Of a stretch of DNA of 64,000 nt, positions 42,070 through 55,988 are shown piece by piece. Position 1 is the stretch's first letter; each line of letters begins with the position of its first letter. Both the position numbers and the translations under genes were made by a program. The stretch is taken from contig NC_054702.1 of assembly GCF_016097555.1 (NCBI RefSeq), positions 70,671,695 to 70,735,694 of the forward strand. Direction: 5' to 3'. Below the pieces are notes generated by a model, which was given only the letters and a program-made list of their open reading frames with translations, had not been told where the DNA came from and did not search any database. The DNA comes from Gigantopelta aegis (lineage: Eukaryota; Mollusca; Gastropoda; Neomphalida; Peltospiridae).

Positions 42070-43407
42070 TACCTAACGCTCGAAGGATGGATACCTCTCC
42101 TGCTCTAAAGATAAAATTCATTTGCACAAATAAATTACGTCACGAGCAAGATGTTTCTCAAATATTAAAAATTGCAAAGCCACAAATCAGTATATGGCGA
42201 TATTGAAAACCAATAAATTAGTTTAGTAAATATACAGTTTGGCAAAAAGCAACCGAAGCATCCAAGTAATATATCCAAAATAGGACAAAATCTAACCAGA
42301 GAAAAAGAGCTCCATACTGTCTTAGATGCTTAAGTTTAGATAAGATGTTTCTCCTTTTCAAACATATAGCAAGGTTAACAGAAAAGACAACTGGCATCAC
42401 TAAGTGAATCAGCCAGTGCAATTTATTAAGGAACCAATTTATCAGGTTTGATCACTGACGCACAGGCTACGCTCGAAGAAAGATGATACATATATACGAG
42501 GACACCAAGTCTTGTGACACATATGTTAAATACACGGATAAACAAATCCTGTCGTAGTATTCGATGGATACATGCTAGGACACCTCTATTAAAGATATAA
42601 CACACCTAAAAAGAACACAAGGTACCGTTGGTCCATTGGTGCCTTTTACTGCTACCATGCCTTTGAAATCAAAGAAAGAACATTTCCTCATACAGAGCAA
42701 AGGCATGCAATCGTCTATCAGCTTGCTGAAGCAGAAAGTGCATAAAGACTGTGATAGGAGACGGGGACGCAAATATTGTTACAGTAGAGACAGGTGTGGA
42801 TTGTTCAACTTCAGATGTGACACGTAAAAGGTAAGAGATCACCGACGACCTTTCGCTTCTGTGCCAGTATTTGATCAACGATTCAAAGGGCTTGATCTTC
42901 TGATCTGTGGAGATCAATACGAGAAAGGTGTACATGCTCGGGCTACGTTATGATGTTTAATTTATGGAATTTAATTATCGGTCCGATCTAAACGCAGTTC
43001 TATTTTGTTTCGTTCAAGCTACATTCTTTCACAACCCAAAAGGAACACTATTGCTGCATGCTTTGATACCTGGCCTTGTGCTTATAAACCTTTTAGAGTC
43101 TAGACTCGAGACTCTAGTAGCATGACATGGCATGACAACGCCATACAAATTGTATGCGTGTGACGTCTTTAGAGATTGAGTCTGGACTCTAAATGTTTTA
43201 TTAACACAGGCTCAGAAGCTGGATGCACATGTTGTTCACAACCCTTCAACACTTCATGTAGACAAAAACCAAAGTAATCTGATTAGCATCTGATTTAGTT
43301 ACCTAATCAAAATATTTACATGTTTTTCCAGACGTTAACAAAGTGATTTCATGGCCTTTCGCTACTCGCTTTTGAAGGACTTCATCTGAACAGGTTTCGT
43401 CCACATT
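42070..43407. other. Spacer between the 3' ends of copies C and D
   Basis: Contains the second palindromic MITE (43078-43210). I see no supported gene; a 63-codon frame at 42636-42827 has no recognisable motif. Confidence 0.5.
43078..43210. mobile_element. Palindromic MITE
   Basis: GTGCTTATAAACC, AGAGTCTAGACTC and the inverted right end with GAGTCTGGACTCT; same family as 40257-40496. Confidence 0.55.
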
Positions 43408-43567
43408 TTAGGACATTCCCAAGATGGCTGTTCCAACCACTTGGAACTCTCCGATAAGTACGTTAGAACTGACTTTCACCGTCTGGTTGGGTTGTTGTCC
43501 ACCGCCTGAGATTCCATAGGAACCTAAAATGTTTTATCAAAAATAAAATGATTATTATAAAAAAAAT

Positions 43568-43765
43568 ATTTGTTTAACGACATCACTAAAGCACCCGCTA
43601 AATTTTTCCATTAGTAGCAAAAGATGTTTTATATGTACCATCCCAAAGACAGGATAGCACATAACACGGCCAATCGGGAGCACTGGCTGGGACGAGAAAT
43701 AGCCCAATGGGCCCACCGACGGGGATCGATCCCAAACTGACCGCGCATGAAGCCTATATTTACAA
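43568..43765 (-). mobile_element. SINE, head and middle
   Basis: - strand: GGGATCGATCCCCGTCGGTG B-box region and GGGCTATTTCTCG; the tail is on the left (TTTAACGACATCACT). In intron 11 of copy D. Confidence 0.6.
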
Positions 43766-45072
43766 GTAACCTTCTAGTATGAAAGTTGTGTTTTCTGTAT
43801 GCATTGAAATTATTAAATGAAATAAACTATATATGAAAAGAATCAAATTGATATTTTTGTTACTACTACTACTACCTAAACATCCACATCAAGTTCGTTA
43901 CATACCTTCTTCTATGACCCATCCCGTTCCATCGTGCCTTACCGCCAGTCTCTCAGCTGGGATGGTAAACTCTACATCGACAGATTTCCCTCTGGTAATT
44001 CTGACTCGATCGACTTAAACCAGTTGTAACTGGGGAACAGGCACAGATGCGTTGTACCACCAGATGTAGACCTGGACTACCTACAATATAATAATACGTG
44101 ATGTGTAGGTATCTGACACTATTGATTATACATTGGTGACAATACAAATATAAAGCCAAGCACTGACTAAATTATTAACAGTAGGTGCTATATACTACCT
44201 GACATGAAGAGAACAGCCTCTGTGACAGGATTTAAGGAAATAAAATTGATACTTCGCCACCTGCAATTTCAATTATCCAGACTCCTAAGCACATGGGCTA
44301 ATGGAGGGGAGGCTACTCTCGTTAAATATATGTACCACAGGCATAGTAAACAATGGTCTTGCCTGTGCCTAAGCAGATATGCATCTGTCAGTTTGATATG
44401 CTAAAATCAAGAGGCAATGTTACCCTTCCAATATTCCATAATCATACTGTCAAGTCTGTTCAGACACCAACATAATAAAATAAAGAAAAGAGGTACTCTT
44501 TTTTCATAGAACTAAATTCGTATCCCTGTATTTTACTGAATCAAGATACGTTTATGACGTTCCATTCGCTGAAAGCACTAAATTCAAGTGTGTGCTGTAG
44601 TCTATAGAATCCGTGATCCTCCATAACATTAGCATATTTAAAACCAAATGACTAATTCTCACGAGTGTCGTATGACTTTCACCTGAAACAGTTGTTAACA
44701 ATTACATGTTTCCTCATCTCATCAGCGTCATATATCCCACAATTGTGAATCATGATTGACCCAGAAATATTCTGCCCTGTATTCATGAAACGAGGGATGA
44801 ACATCCTCGAGTATTCAAAGGATATATACGACAAGCCGAACCGAAATGGGAAGTAGACCTCTCCTTTAAAATAACGATACGTCCTTCCTTCCATCGTGTA
44901 GTCTGTCATAGGAGGTACCTGTATCAATGTATGGAGTACCAAAAAAAACCAAATGGGTTTCGTTAAAATAGTTTTGTCATCTACTACGGTTATATCAGTA
45001 CAGTATGTGGTTTTGTTTATTAAATAATATACAATCGTATATATATAAAAAAAATTGTTTATAAATAATAAA

Positions 45073-45073
<1 letters not shown>

Positions 45074-45121
<48 letters not shown>

Positions 45122-45124
45122 CGA
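45074..45124. repeat. (ATG)n microsatellite
   Basis: About 16 GAT/ATG triplets in intron 9 of copy D. Confidence 0.93.
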
Positions 45125-45429
45125 CGAGGATTCGATATGACTGAAAAAGAACTCGATGTGATTTAGTCCAAGGGAACAAAACTTATTTATAAAGCTGTAA
45201 CGTTAATTTTGGCATGATGACAATGAATTGAAGTAATAAAAATATACAACACAAATAATTACAAAAATAATTCATACAAATGACAATGTGCATTTGTACA
45301 CATATATAATAACAACAATATGTTCCTAAAAAAAAGACGCTAACGAGCAAACTTTCATTCTAATGAATTTATTTTAAACATGTCTCATACCATCGTAGTT
45401 CATAATCGAGAAGAATGCTTGATAGTTAA

Positions 45430-45790
45430 AACGTTAAAGTTTGTTAGTTTAACGACATCATTAGATTACTTAATAATGGCGTTTGGATGTCAAACATCTG
45501 GCAGTTGTAACATTTAGGGCCGACTTTACAAAGCCTATTTATTTCTTACACTTCGTAAATTCGGCCCTTAGTCTTCTTGTCCAGTAAAGGATCTTCGGAG
45601 TGGCAAGGGATCTTTTATAGTCATTTTCACACAGACAGGACTGCACATATCACGGCCTTTGACATACCAGCCGTGTGGCACTTGTTGGGACAGAAAAAAA
45701 CCCAATGGGTCCTCCGAGGAAGGCCGACCCTACGGTCTAATCACTCCAGGAGAATGCTCTACAGTCTGAGCTACATCCCGCCCTCCTGCT
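45430..45790 (-). mobile_element. SINE with a small insert
   Basis: Tail (GTTAGTTTAACGACATCATT) at left, then body GGCAAGGGATCTTTTATAG and a head ending in GAGCTACATCCCGCCC. A 60-bp hairpin GGGCCGACTTTAC...GTAAATTCGGCCC at 45519-45568 interrupts it. Confidence 0.55.
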
Positions 45791-46417
45791 TGAAAAACGT
45801 GTATGATTTGAGTCTATTCATTGGTTCCATGCGTAGCGGATAGCGATAATCAGGACACGCGTGTACAGCATTAAGGAGTCTTCATCAGGTAGAGATAAAT
45901 ATGGCACTCCTAAACCAAAAGGGCATTCACAGTACATAAACCCCAGAATAAATTGAAATGGATAACGAGACTGTTGTTTCATGATAAAACAACAACAACA
46001 ACAACAAAAACATTTTCGTTACTAGAGGCGAACAATAACTCGTTAAACTATTTTAATTGTACATAACAAATAAAGAAGTAATACATAAAACAAAACCCAG
46101 TACTGACGTCATCGATGTATTTGGGCCACGTGTTGGGAAGTCTTCCGGCGGCCGGGACGTTGCCATCTTGTTGGTTGATGAGAATTCTCCTCATCGCCTC
46201 GCCAGTCGCCTGAGCCGAGAAGAACACTTTAAACATGGCGCTCACGTCGTCGTTGTTGTTGTAGGCCCAAGTTAAGTTCAGAGGTCCGGCGTTGAACAGA
46301 AACACGACCAGTGGTGCTCCTTTACCTGTGGTGAGAAGTCCACTTTAATAAGACAACCAGAGATGTTCCATGGGAGAGAACTCATAAACATTCTGTATTT
46401 GGCCACAGACTAGGCCT

Positions 46418-46850
46418 ACAATTAATTACACTATATGTTTATATATAGCCTTAGTGGCTATAACATTTTTTATTAATATCAGCAGGCCCATGGATTTTTG
46501 TATGTACCTTTGCCTGCCTGGGGGACATATACCCTGGAAAGGATAACCCCTGTTGTCCAGCTCTTTCTCCCAGGATACTGGTTTAAACAAACACACCCAC
46601 TAAACCTGGCCAGAGTACACCCATTTTACACAAAAATCCACTACTTTTGCATGGGCCAGAATTACCGGAAACAAGTCTTCAATGTCGACAAGTTACACAT
46701 GCTTACAAACTACATGCGCTCCCCTGTCAACTTCAGTAAAATAGTTGCCACTTCATAGCTGTCTGCCATGAAATAATCACAGTCAAACAGCAGACTACTT
46801 GCGCGGACAAATTTCTGGACAATCAAATGGGAAGATAACTGTAATCGGAG
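46418..46850. repeat. Dispersed repeat, copy of 30-410
   Basis: Shares CCTTAGTGGCTATAACAT, CCTGTTGTCCAGCTCTTTCT and TGCATGGGCCAGAATT with 30-410. In intron 8 of copy D. Confidence 0.6.
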
Positions 46851-47022
46851 GCCATTTGAAAACACAGAAACCAGTTTGGTACAACATAAACGGCAAAACA
46901 GTTACTGCAATTAAAAATCGTATCTGATCACAAGGCAAAGTCAAACGGACGTTTTGACACCGTCGTAATTGCTACTATCAATCATGCATTGTCGTGTACT
47001 TTGCCTATTTATTTTGTAAATG

Positions 47023-47025
<3 letters not shown>

Positions 47026-47064
<39 letters not shown>
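47026..47064. repeat. (TTTA)n microsatellite at the exon 8 donor of copy D
   Basis: On the gene strand the donor GGTAAATAAA continues directly into (TAAA)n. Confidence 0.92.
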
Positions 47065-47065
<1 letters not shown>

Positions 47066-47285
47066 CCGTATTTGACAGCGTCTTGAATAACTTTAAATTG
47101 TTTTCCTGGAAATTCCAGATCAGCTCGATCGTGTGCCTCTGCTTCCAGAATTTGACCTTCAATATTTTAATATGTTTTAATAAAAGACACAAACATGTTT
47201 ACAAAATATAAATACATATCTATATGTAGCATAATTAACTAACGGTTTCACTCTAGTATTTATCTGTGACCTAAAATTGATATAT

Positions 47286-47479
<194 letters not shown>

Positions 47480-48184
47480 GGTTCAAAGCGACTGTGAAGC
47501 ACACACCATTTCCAACATCATATCCTTTTTTTTTCATTTTCAATTCCAACTGGGTAATTTAATTTATCGGAGACAACCGAAAACATTAACATTCCATTCC
47601 GTCAACACTCGTACCTCTAATTTAAGAATAGAGTATATTAGTTTTTGTTGTGCCATAATAAACTCGGATTGTGTTTATGACGCTTATAATACACCATAAT
47701 TCAAAGATGCGAACGTATGGCAAGATAGTCGAATCATTCTAGTAATTATATGTTCCAGTCGTGGTCTGGACACTAGCTTGTAGTCTTTAAGGATGAATTA
47801 TTGTTCATAAAATGCAAATGTATGTGCATTTATGAAAAACAAACATAAAATGTCACCATGCATCGTTACACATCTGAATTTTGCACATAGGGGACATACC
47901 TGTTCCAAGACACGCAAATACGACATCAACTCCAGTAACTGCCTTCTGAATACTACTTGCGTCGTATCGGGAGCAACCATTAGAGTTACAACTAGCAGCG
48001 AAGTTGACGTCTCTGCCAAGTTCACTCAGTCATTGTAAAGGCGTCGGTCGTCACCGCTGGATCGATAGTCGGGGTGTAGTCTCCAAAGAGCTGTTCACTG
48101 TTATTAGCCATTGGACCAATAATCTGTGGTACAAATGTATACGAAACCTTTTTAAAAATAAAGATACATTGTATATCGAATTCA

Positions 48185-48524
48185 TTAATCGAATTCGGTG
48201 ATGCTAAAGTGAGTTGTCAGTTCAAAGTGGAGGTATAAAGTCAGATATCAATTCCTTTCTCAACACCTAACCACTGACATCAGCCTTGGTTACCAAAGAG
48301 CTCAGGTTGGTGTTTAAACGTAACTGTATAAAAGCATTTCAACAATTTAAAATTAATCGAATTCGGTGATGCCAAAATGAGTTATCAGTTCAAAGTGGAG
48401 GTATACGGTCAGATACCAATTCCTTTCTCAACAACTAACCACTGACATCACCCTTTGGTTACGAAACAGCTACGGTTGGTGTTTAAACGTAACTGCATAT
48501 AGCACTTCAACAATTTAAAATTAG
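48185..48524. repeat. Tandem duplication, ~170-bp unit x2
   Basis: Both units begin ATCGAATTCGGTGATGC and contain GTTCAAAGTGGAGGTATA and TTGGTGTTTAAACGTAACTG. In intron 6 of copy D. Confidence 0.85.
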
Positions 48525-48589
48525 TGAATGAAAGTATGTTACACCATATTATAACTTAAGCATTGGGACTAATAGCTTTTAACAATGAT

Positions 48590-48625
48590 GTGTGTGTGTG
48601 TATATATATATATATATACACACAC

Positions 48626-48670
<45 letters not shown>
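48590..48670. repeat. TG/TA/(ACATAC)n microsatellite
   Basis: Compound simple repeat just beyond the exon 6 donor side of copy D. Confidence 0.93.
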
Positions 48671-49006
48671 TTTGCTTGTCTGCCCGTAACTACCGTCCAA
48701 CTTAAGATGTTAATCTGCCAAAAATATGTCCAATAAATTTCTATATTTAGACCAGTTGTGACACTCACAGCTATTTTGTCATACACTGTTTTCTTGAGTG
48801 GAAGAAACCCATTCTTGATTTGCAGTAAGACAAATGACTGCATGGCTGCTTTAAGAGAATACGACTGTACGACTGGCAGATCCAGTTTGGTGTATGGATT
48901 GTCGTCGGGTGGATCCAACTCCCCCAGCCTCATCCTCGTGTAGAACGGCGGTTTGACGCGATCTCGAACTACGTCTTCAGTAGGAAACCTTGTTTGATGG
49001 CGTCAA

Positions 49007-50330
49007 CTGTACACGGGAAAAACAATCATCACACATCAACTGTAAACAGGAAAAACAGTCATCTCACAGGCATTGTACATAGGAAAAACAGTCATCTTAC
49101 ATCAACTGTACATAGGAAAAACAGTCATCTTACATGAATTATACATAGGAAAAACAGTCATCTTACATCAACTGTACATAGGAAAAACAGTCATCTTACA
49201 TGAATTATACATAGGAAAAACAGTCATCTTACATCAACTATACATAGTTAAAACAGTCATCTTACATCATTGTACATAGGGAAAATAGTCATCTTACATC
49301 ACTGTACGGTACATAGGAAAAAGACATATTGTGACATCAACTGTACATAGAAATAACAGTCATCTTACATCAACTGTACATAGGAAAAACAATCATCTTA
49401 TATCACTGTACATAGGAAAAACAGTCATCTTACATCGCTGTACATAGGGAAAATACATATTGTAACATCAACTGTACATAGAAATAACAGTCATCTTACA
49501 TCAAATAAACAAGGAAAAACAGTCATCTTACATCAACTGTACATAGGAAAAACAGTCATCTTACATCATCCGTACATAGAAATAACAGTCATCTAACATC
49601 AACTAAACAAGGAAAAACAGCCATCTTACATCAATTGTACATAGGAAAAACGGTCATCTTACATCAACTGTACATAGAAATAACAGTCATCTTACATCAA
49701 CTGTACATAGAAATAACAGTCATCTAACATCAAATAAACAAGGAAAAACAGTCATCTTACATCAACTGTACATAGGAAAAACAGTCATCTTACATCATCC
49801 GTACATAGAAATAACAGTCATCTAACATCAACTAAACAAGGAAAAACAGTCATCTTACATCAATTGTACATAGGAAAAACGGTCATCTTACATCAACTGT
49901 ACATAGAAATAACAGTCATCTTACATCAACTGTACATAGGAAAAACAGTTATCTTACATGAATTATACATAGGAAAAACAGTCATCGTACATTAACTGTA
50001 CATAGGAAAAACAGTCATCTTACATCAACTGTACATAGGAAAAACAGTCATCTTACATCACTGCACACAGAAAAACAGTCATCTTACATGAATTATACAT
50101 AGAAAAAACAGTCCTCTTACATCAACTGTACATAGGAAAAACAGTCATCTTACATCAACTGTACATAGGAAAAACAGTCATCTTACATGAATTATACATA
50201 GAAAAAACAGTCCTCTTACATCAACTGTACATAGGAAAAACAGTCATCTTACATCATTGTACATAGGAAAAAGACATCTTGTAACATCAACTGTACATAG
50301 GAAAAACAGTTATCAAATACCAGATGTATG
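49007..50330 (-). repeat. ~33-bp minisatellite made of splice-acceptor-like units upstream of exon 6 of copy D
   Basis: Read on the gene strand the unit is GTTGATGTAAGATGACTG followed by TTTTTCCTATGTACA: a pyrimidine stretch, TACAG and a start like exon 6 (TTGACGCC). About 38-40 units lie in tandem with small variants, ending exactly at the true acceptor at 49006/49007. It forms nearly all the ~1.6-kb intron 5 of this copy together with a TA array. Confidence 0.9.
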
Positions 50331-50434
50331 TTATGTTGATGTATGTCATTGGGTCGATCATGAATGAGACTCTTTCGCAGCTGTTTACATTGCAATTTAT
50401 TTACTCTTTAACAGTTGTTTACACACTGTTTTAT

Positions 50435-50437
<3 letters not shown>

Positions 50438-50492
<55 letters not shown>
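50438..50492. repeat. (TA)n microsatellite
   Basis: About 55 bp of TA in intron 5 of copy D. Confidence 0.95.
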
Positions 50493-50495
<3 letters not shown>

Positions 50496-51526
50496 TGTTT
50501 GTGTTTATCATCATTTACCTTTGTTTGATACCCAATAACCGGTGAGCGTTTCGCCCTGAGGTATTTTAACATATTCAGTTCAGATAATTTAAATTGTTTA
50601 TGTTGTTAACAATAGATTATTCTAGTATGCTAGTAAATTTACGCATTGAGTAGTACACAGGATCCGAGGCATTGGACGACAACTCGAGGTTGCAGCCAGC
50701 TTTGATGCACGCTGCTGCCGTCTCGGCGGATGTGTTAAGGTAGTGGTGCCGGGTGATGATGTTCTCAATGGCCGACCGATCACTGACGATGTAACCAGAG
50801 AAATTAACTCGTCTCGCAAAATTGTGGTCAATAGCTTTTCATTAGCACAGGCAGGTACTCCGTTTATTCTGTGTAATAAAAATAACCATTTAGACATACA
50901 GACAAACGGATAGACATACAGACAAACGGATAGACAGACAGACAGACACATATAATATATTTGTTGATAGAAACATGAACAGACTTAGTATGATATGAAG
51001 GAAGAAAAGAATAAAGAAAGGGAAGAATCAAACTATTAATAATACTTTTATTAATATATAGTAACTTCATTTATTTAAAATATATTAAACTTCCATGCGT
51101 CCTTCAAACATCAATGAATAAGCGAAAGAATGAATGAATGAATGTGTGGTCTAAGAAACGAACGAAAGAACGAGAGTGGACACGCCGATTACAATAGTTT
51201 GGTATTATAGACAGACGATCAGTATGTATCAGTACTATCAGAAGACGATTCTAATACAACAAGCGTACTGTCCATTGGTTAGTGTTAAATCAGACGATTT
51301 ATGTACGCTGTTATGGGCAACCAGGATTTAACACACGATGACAAGATCTTGAGCACTCCTTCGATCTGCTGTCACTTAGCATGTTTTCGTTAGTGTCTTA
51401 CATCCGCGTCTTCCATTACGTTTAGACGTTGATACAAATAACTCTTATCTTTTAAAAAAATTGCTAACATCAGACGAAAAATAATTTAGCAGCACTGAAC
51501 ACCTATCCAACACAAACATTCATTAA

Positions 51527-51908
51527 AGGGACATTCCCGAGTTTGCTGCATTGTAAGATGTTTCTGACTAATAAAATATTTCTACGATTAAACTTAAATG
51601 TTAAATATATTTTCTTGTTTAGAATATCAGTGTCTGTATATTCAATGTGTTTCTGGTCGTCTTAATATTTGTAAGAAGCCCAAACGAGATTTCGTCTTCA
51701 AATAATTTCGTACTTACGAAAAAATATATTTTAGGAAATAAAACGAAATTTAACCCAATACAAATATTAGAACGATCAGAAACATGTTTAATATACAGCC
51801 ACTAATATTTTATGCAGGAAAATATATTTGATATTTAATTACAATCGTTAAAAAGTCTCTGTTAGTCGATAACATGTTAAACATTGCAGCAAACTCAGGA
51901 ATGTCCCT
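51527..51908. mobile_element. Foldback MITE with TTAA target duplication
   Basis: 382 bp, same family as 13298-13679; TTAA at 51523-51526 and 51909-51912. Confidence 0.82.
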
Positions 51909-52889
51909 TTAATGTGTCTTCAGTCATATTTTACAAGGGACATAAATCAATGGCGTGGCCAGGAGTTTATATTGGGGAGGCCAACACCCATATTGCGGGA
52001 CAACCCACACTATGTATGTCTATATGTACGTATGTATGATTTTATAAAATGTTATATTTAAAAAAAAAAAATGATTGGGTGGATGGCATGGCCTTTTATA
52101 ACATTATTTGGGAGCATACAAATTCTAAAAATATCGGGCGAGTCTATCTTAGTGGCCGCAGTACAGCGAACCATACCAATACGTACGGGATGAGTTATCA
52201 GTCTTCAATTTTACATTAAAAAATATTTATTTATAATTCACATGAAACATCGTATAGCCTCAGGATAATTCGGAATGTTTTCAAATTATTTTTAAATCAC
52301 TGGCAGGATTCTGCAAGTAAGGTTTTGATTGGTGGACATGAGCTCCAACTGGCTGGTGTTAGATCCACATTTTTAATTAGATTGATTTGTTTCGGCAAGG
52401 ACATTGTGGCACCACGTCTTTTGTTGTTGTTTTCGTGCACAGTAAATATTATATATCTTTTATTTTATTTAAAAAAATAAAATAAAATTATTGTCCCAGA
52501 TCATATAACAGTGTCGATGTTAGGAACAACAACAAAAAAACGTTCAGTAATAACAAAGCTAACAGAAACTGATTCAGACTCAAATTCTACCCATGCATTC
52601 ACATGCATAGGGTCAACATATACAAGCAGAACACACCGACTTACAGGAACGAACAAACTAAAACAAATTATTGAGAACACATTGGCAGTTGGACATGAAC
52701 AAAGATATACTTTTATGATCCGAGATTTAAACAATAACTGATAAAATAGCGAAGAAGAGGGAATAGAATCAGAAGGACGAACATGAAGAAGAATACTTGA
52801 CCGAGATAAATGTCATAAGAAAAAAAGTTAGTATTTTTTCAATTTTCATTTTTCTTTTTTCTTTACGGTGGCTGGTAACTTATGACTGT

Positions 52890-53930
52890 GAAGCTTGACC
52901 AATATTTTCTTATTCTTGAAGACTTTGGTGGAGAGTACAAATATATATAATGAATACAGTTATATGTGTTTATACGACTTAATATGTTCTAAACATGTTT
53001 TTGGAACTGGTAATACCTTTTTAATTTTACATATATGGATATCTTGTTTTATTAGTATTAAACACAAATTTATGATATCAGATTTTGGAAAATTAATTTT
53101 AAAAAAACCTAACAAAAGGGTTTCAGTCTTGAATGGTATAATTATGTTACATTTTTTTTTCAGTACCTCAAAGAACTCATACCAAACAGTTCGGACATTC
53201 TGACATTCAGCAAATAGATGAATTAATGTCTCTTTTGTGTTTTCAGAATAAGTATTTTGTTCTGTTTCGTATAAATTACACTGCATCAATGTACTATTTA
53301 TATACTATATTCTTTGATTTATTTTAAACTGAAGAGGTAGTTTTGAGTAGTCGGTTATTTTGAAAGGAATATTGTATATGCTTTCCCAATTTTCATCAAT
53401 AATTTCTATTTGTAATTTTTTTCCCATTCTTGTTGTAAAATGATAGGTTTTGCATCCATGTGAATTTTTGCAAGAGTTAATTTATAAAATACCTTTGTTA
53501 CTTTTGGTATTGAATCCAGTAGCCTATAGTACTGCATATTTTCTGCAAAACGTGTCATGTGAAATGAATGTTCCCTCATCATCGATCAAATCGTTAATGA
53601 AAAATACGTCATGTTTTATAAAACACAAATCTATTACTTATCTCAATTATTTGGATTATACCAAAGTGGCTGTCATAAAATGTCTTCTGGTGTTGTGGTG
53701 TTAATTGGTTGGAAATGAGCACAGCTCAAAAACATATCTTGCCAGAAATCATTAAATTTTGACATTATTTTAACATATCCTTCTTTACACAAATACGTAA
53801 CTTTATCTCCTCCCAGACTCTCCAAGTCATCTATTAGAAAGCTCTTCCACGCAGAATGCTTACTGAGATTAATAAGCTTTTGTAACCATGATATTTTTAA
53901 TGCAGAACACAAAGACGCGAAGTCGTGTAT
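52890..53930 (-). pseudogene. LINE ORF2 3'-end relic
   Basis: - strand frames read KISWLQKLINLSKHSAW, DDLESLGGDKVTYL and TPEDIL, then CNLYETEQNTY and LIHLFAECQNVRTVW, the Cys-rich end of a LINE ORF2. Multiple breaks; same family as 11090-11830. Confidence 0.72.
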
Positions 53931-54055
53931 CGAAAAAAGAAGTTATTTTGAATTATATAAAACCTGAAACCCTGCTACGTATCTCAAAACAGGCAAAACA
54001 CTACATCAGTTTTAATACAAATTGCTACATGTATCTGTATATATATATACATACC

Positions 54056-54064
<9 letters not shown>

Positions 54065-54125
<61 letters not shown>
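54065..54125. repeat. (TA)n microsatellite
   Basis: About 60 bp of TA. Confidence 0.95.
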
Positions 54126-54126
<1 letters not shown>

Positions 54127-54129
<3 letters not shown>

Positions 54130-55067
54130 GAGGACCGGTTTAGACAGAGTTCATCAAGAGTTATGGTTCTTGAATGATCGACAACTCGCGAACAACAATG
54201 ACATTTGAACCCATGGCTGGTTGGGAAACACAGACCCAGACTTGCAATCGATTATTTCACAGACATAAAAAATATACTTAAAGGGACATTCCTAAGTTTC
54301 CTGCAATTTTTAAGATGTTATAGACTAACAGAGATTTTTTAACGATTAATTACGTATTAAATATATTTTTCTGCATAAAATATTAGTGGCTGCATATTAA
54401 ACGTGTTCCTGGTCGTTCTAATATTTGTACTAGGTTAAATTTCATTTTATTTCCTAAAACATTATTTATTCGTACGTACGAATTAAAACAATTGTGCTAA
54501 ATCTTTCTGTTTTGACTAATTTTTGTATTAATTTGACTTTAGTTTCTAACGAAAGTTCGATACGTTGCCGTTTTGGGGGTCGCTCCGCCATTATAAATGA
54601 AATAAGACAACACAAAATATACGAGCGACTCGCACCTATTTAGACATGCGTTAGGTTGACAAGTAAAACTCGCCGAATTCATAAGTGTGAAATCACACTA
54701 ATATTAATCCGATTGATCTAACGGCCCACCGCAATCAGAGTAAACTTCACACGAGTGCGATTACATTTTGTATTTGATCTTGCGACGGCGTCCTGATTAC
54801 TTGGCAATTGACGATCATTGTTTATCTAATTAAGCAGCCCGTCGTTCAGTCAAATCCCAGTCCGGTGTAGACAAAGGTAATTGATACATGAATGGTTCTT
54901 TTGTTCTTGATTTTTTATTCGCAGTCCGGAGTTGACAGAATACGGATTAGGCAGAGATTTATACCTAAGAGATAAACGATAGCTGAAAGGGGCTTTAGAA
55001 ATGGACCGGTTTACGCAGAGATCCGGATTACACAGAATCCGGTTTAGACAGAGTCTACTGTATATAT
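54127..55067. mobile_element. Possible pogo-like element (tentative)
   Basis: Several copies of a TCCGGNTTNNACAGA-like motif sit at the ends (54131 region; 54866; 54913; 55003-55062), with the right edge GTCTACTG next to TA. Such CCGG-containing inverted ends resemble pogo/Tigger elements. A TTAA foldback MITE arm lies inside at 54282. No transposase seen. Confidence 0.3.
54282..54500. mobile_element. Half of a foldback TTAA MITE
   Basis: Starts AGGGACATTCCTAAGT after TTAA, right-arm orientation; the other arm is absent. Confidence 0.65.
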
Positions 55068-55259
55068 AAATTGTATCTATATCAGTCATTAATGAGATTG
55101 ACCCATGGGGCCTTTCGGTATTAAATTTTTCATAATGAAACTTTTAAGTAAAATATATCTTTCTATTTCAATATTTTTTTGCATTATATATTTTAATGGC
55201 AGTGTTTTCAACACAAAAAAACATTTTTATATTATTGTACAGTGAAAAGGTATTTTATA

Positions 55260-55625
55260 TTAATAATTAGCCAATTAAGAAAGTTATCTTTTTCATTATT
55301 TATGAAACCAAACATGATATTATTTTTATTAAAAGTGATTCTATTCCCTGTCTTAGTTAATATCCCATAAGTTGTTGGTCTCATTGCACTCTACGAATAA
55401 ATATGATATGGTTTCAGGATAATTACTACATAAATTGCACATATTCGAATTGACGTAACGAATCATATGTAAAAATGTATTAGTAGCTAAAATTCTTTGA
55501 AATAATCTATATTGGAACCATAATAAAGTTGAATCATTGACGCATTGAAAAGGTAGCAAACAGTACTGTGCCCGATCACTTGCTATAAACATAAATCCTG
55601 GAGATCTGAAACTATTTGGTTTTAG
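55260..55625 (-). pseudogene. LINE ORF2 3'-end relic
   Basis: CVNDSTLLWFQYRLFQRIL and CNLCSNYPETISYLF match the relic at 11090-11830. Truncated. Confidence 0.68.
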
Positions 55626-55926
55626 GTAATTGTTTGTATTTCACATGTTAGGATGTTAAAGGGACATTCCTGAGCTTGTTGCAATTTTTAAAGATGTTAT
55701 CGACTAACACAGACTTTTTGACGACTGTAATTACATATCAAATATATTTTTCTGCATAAAATATTAATGGCTGTATATTAAACGTGTTTCTGATCGTTCT
55801 AATATTTGTACTAGGTTAAATTTCATTTTATTTCCTAAAAAAAATATTGTTTCGTACTTACGAAATTATTTGAAGACAAAATCTAGTTTGGGCGTCTTAC
55901 AAATATTAAGACGACCAGAAACACAT

Positions 55927-55983
55927 TGAATGAATGAATGAATGAATGGTTAACGACACCCCAGCACAAAAAAAACCCCACTG
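55927..55983 (-). mobile_element. SINE tail fragment
   Basis: GAATGAATGG then TTAACGACACC; inserted into the MITE. Confidence 0.5.
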
Positions 55984-55988
55984 AATAT

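Noticed and set aside
49007-50330. CRISPR-like array
   Set aside because: Units are contiguous with no unique spacers, the genome is eukaryotic and no cas genes are present; it is a minisatellite.
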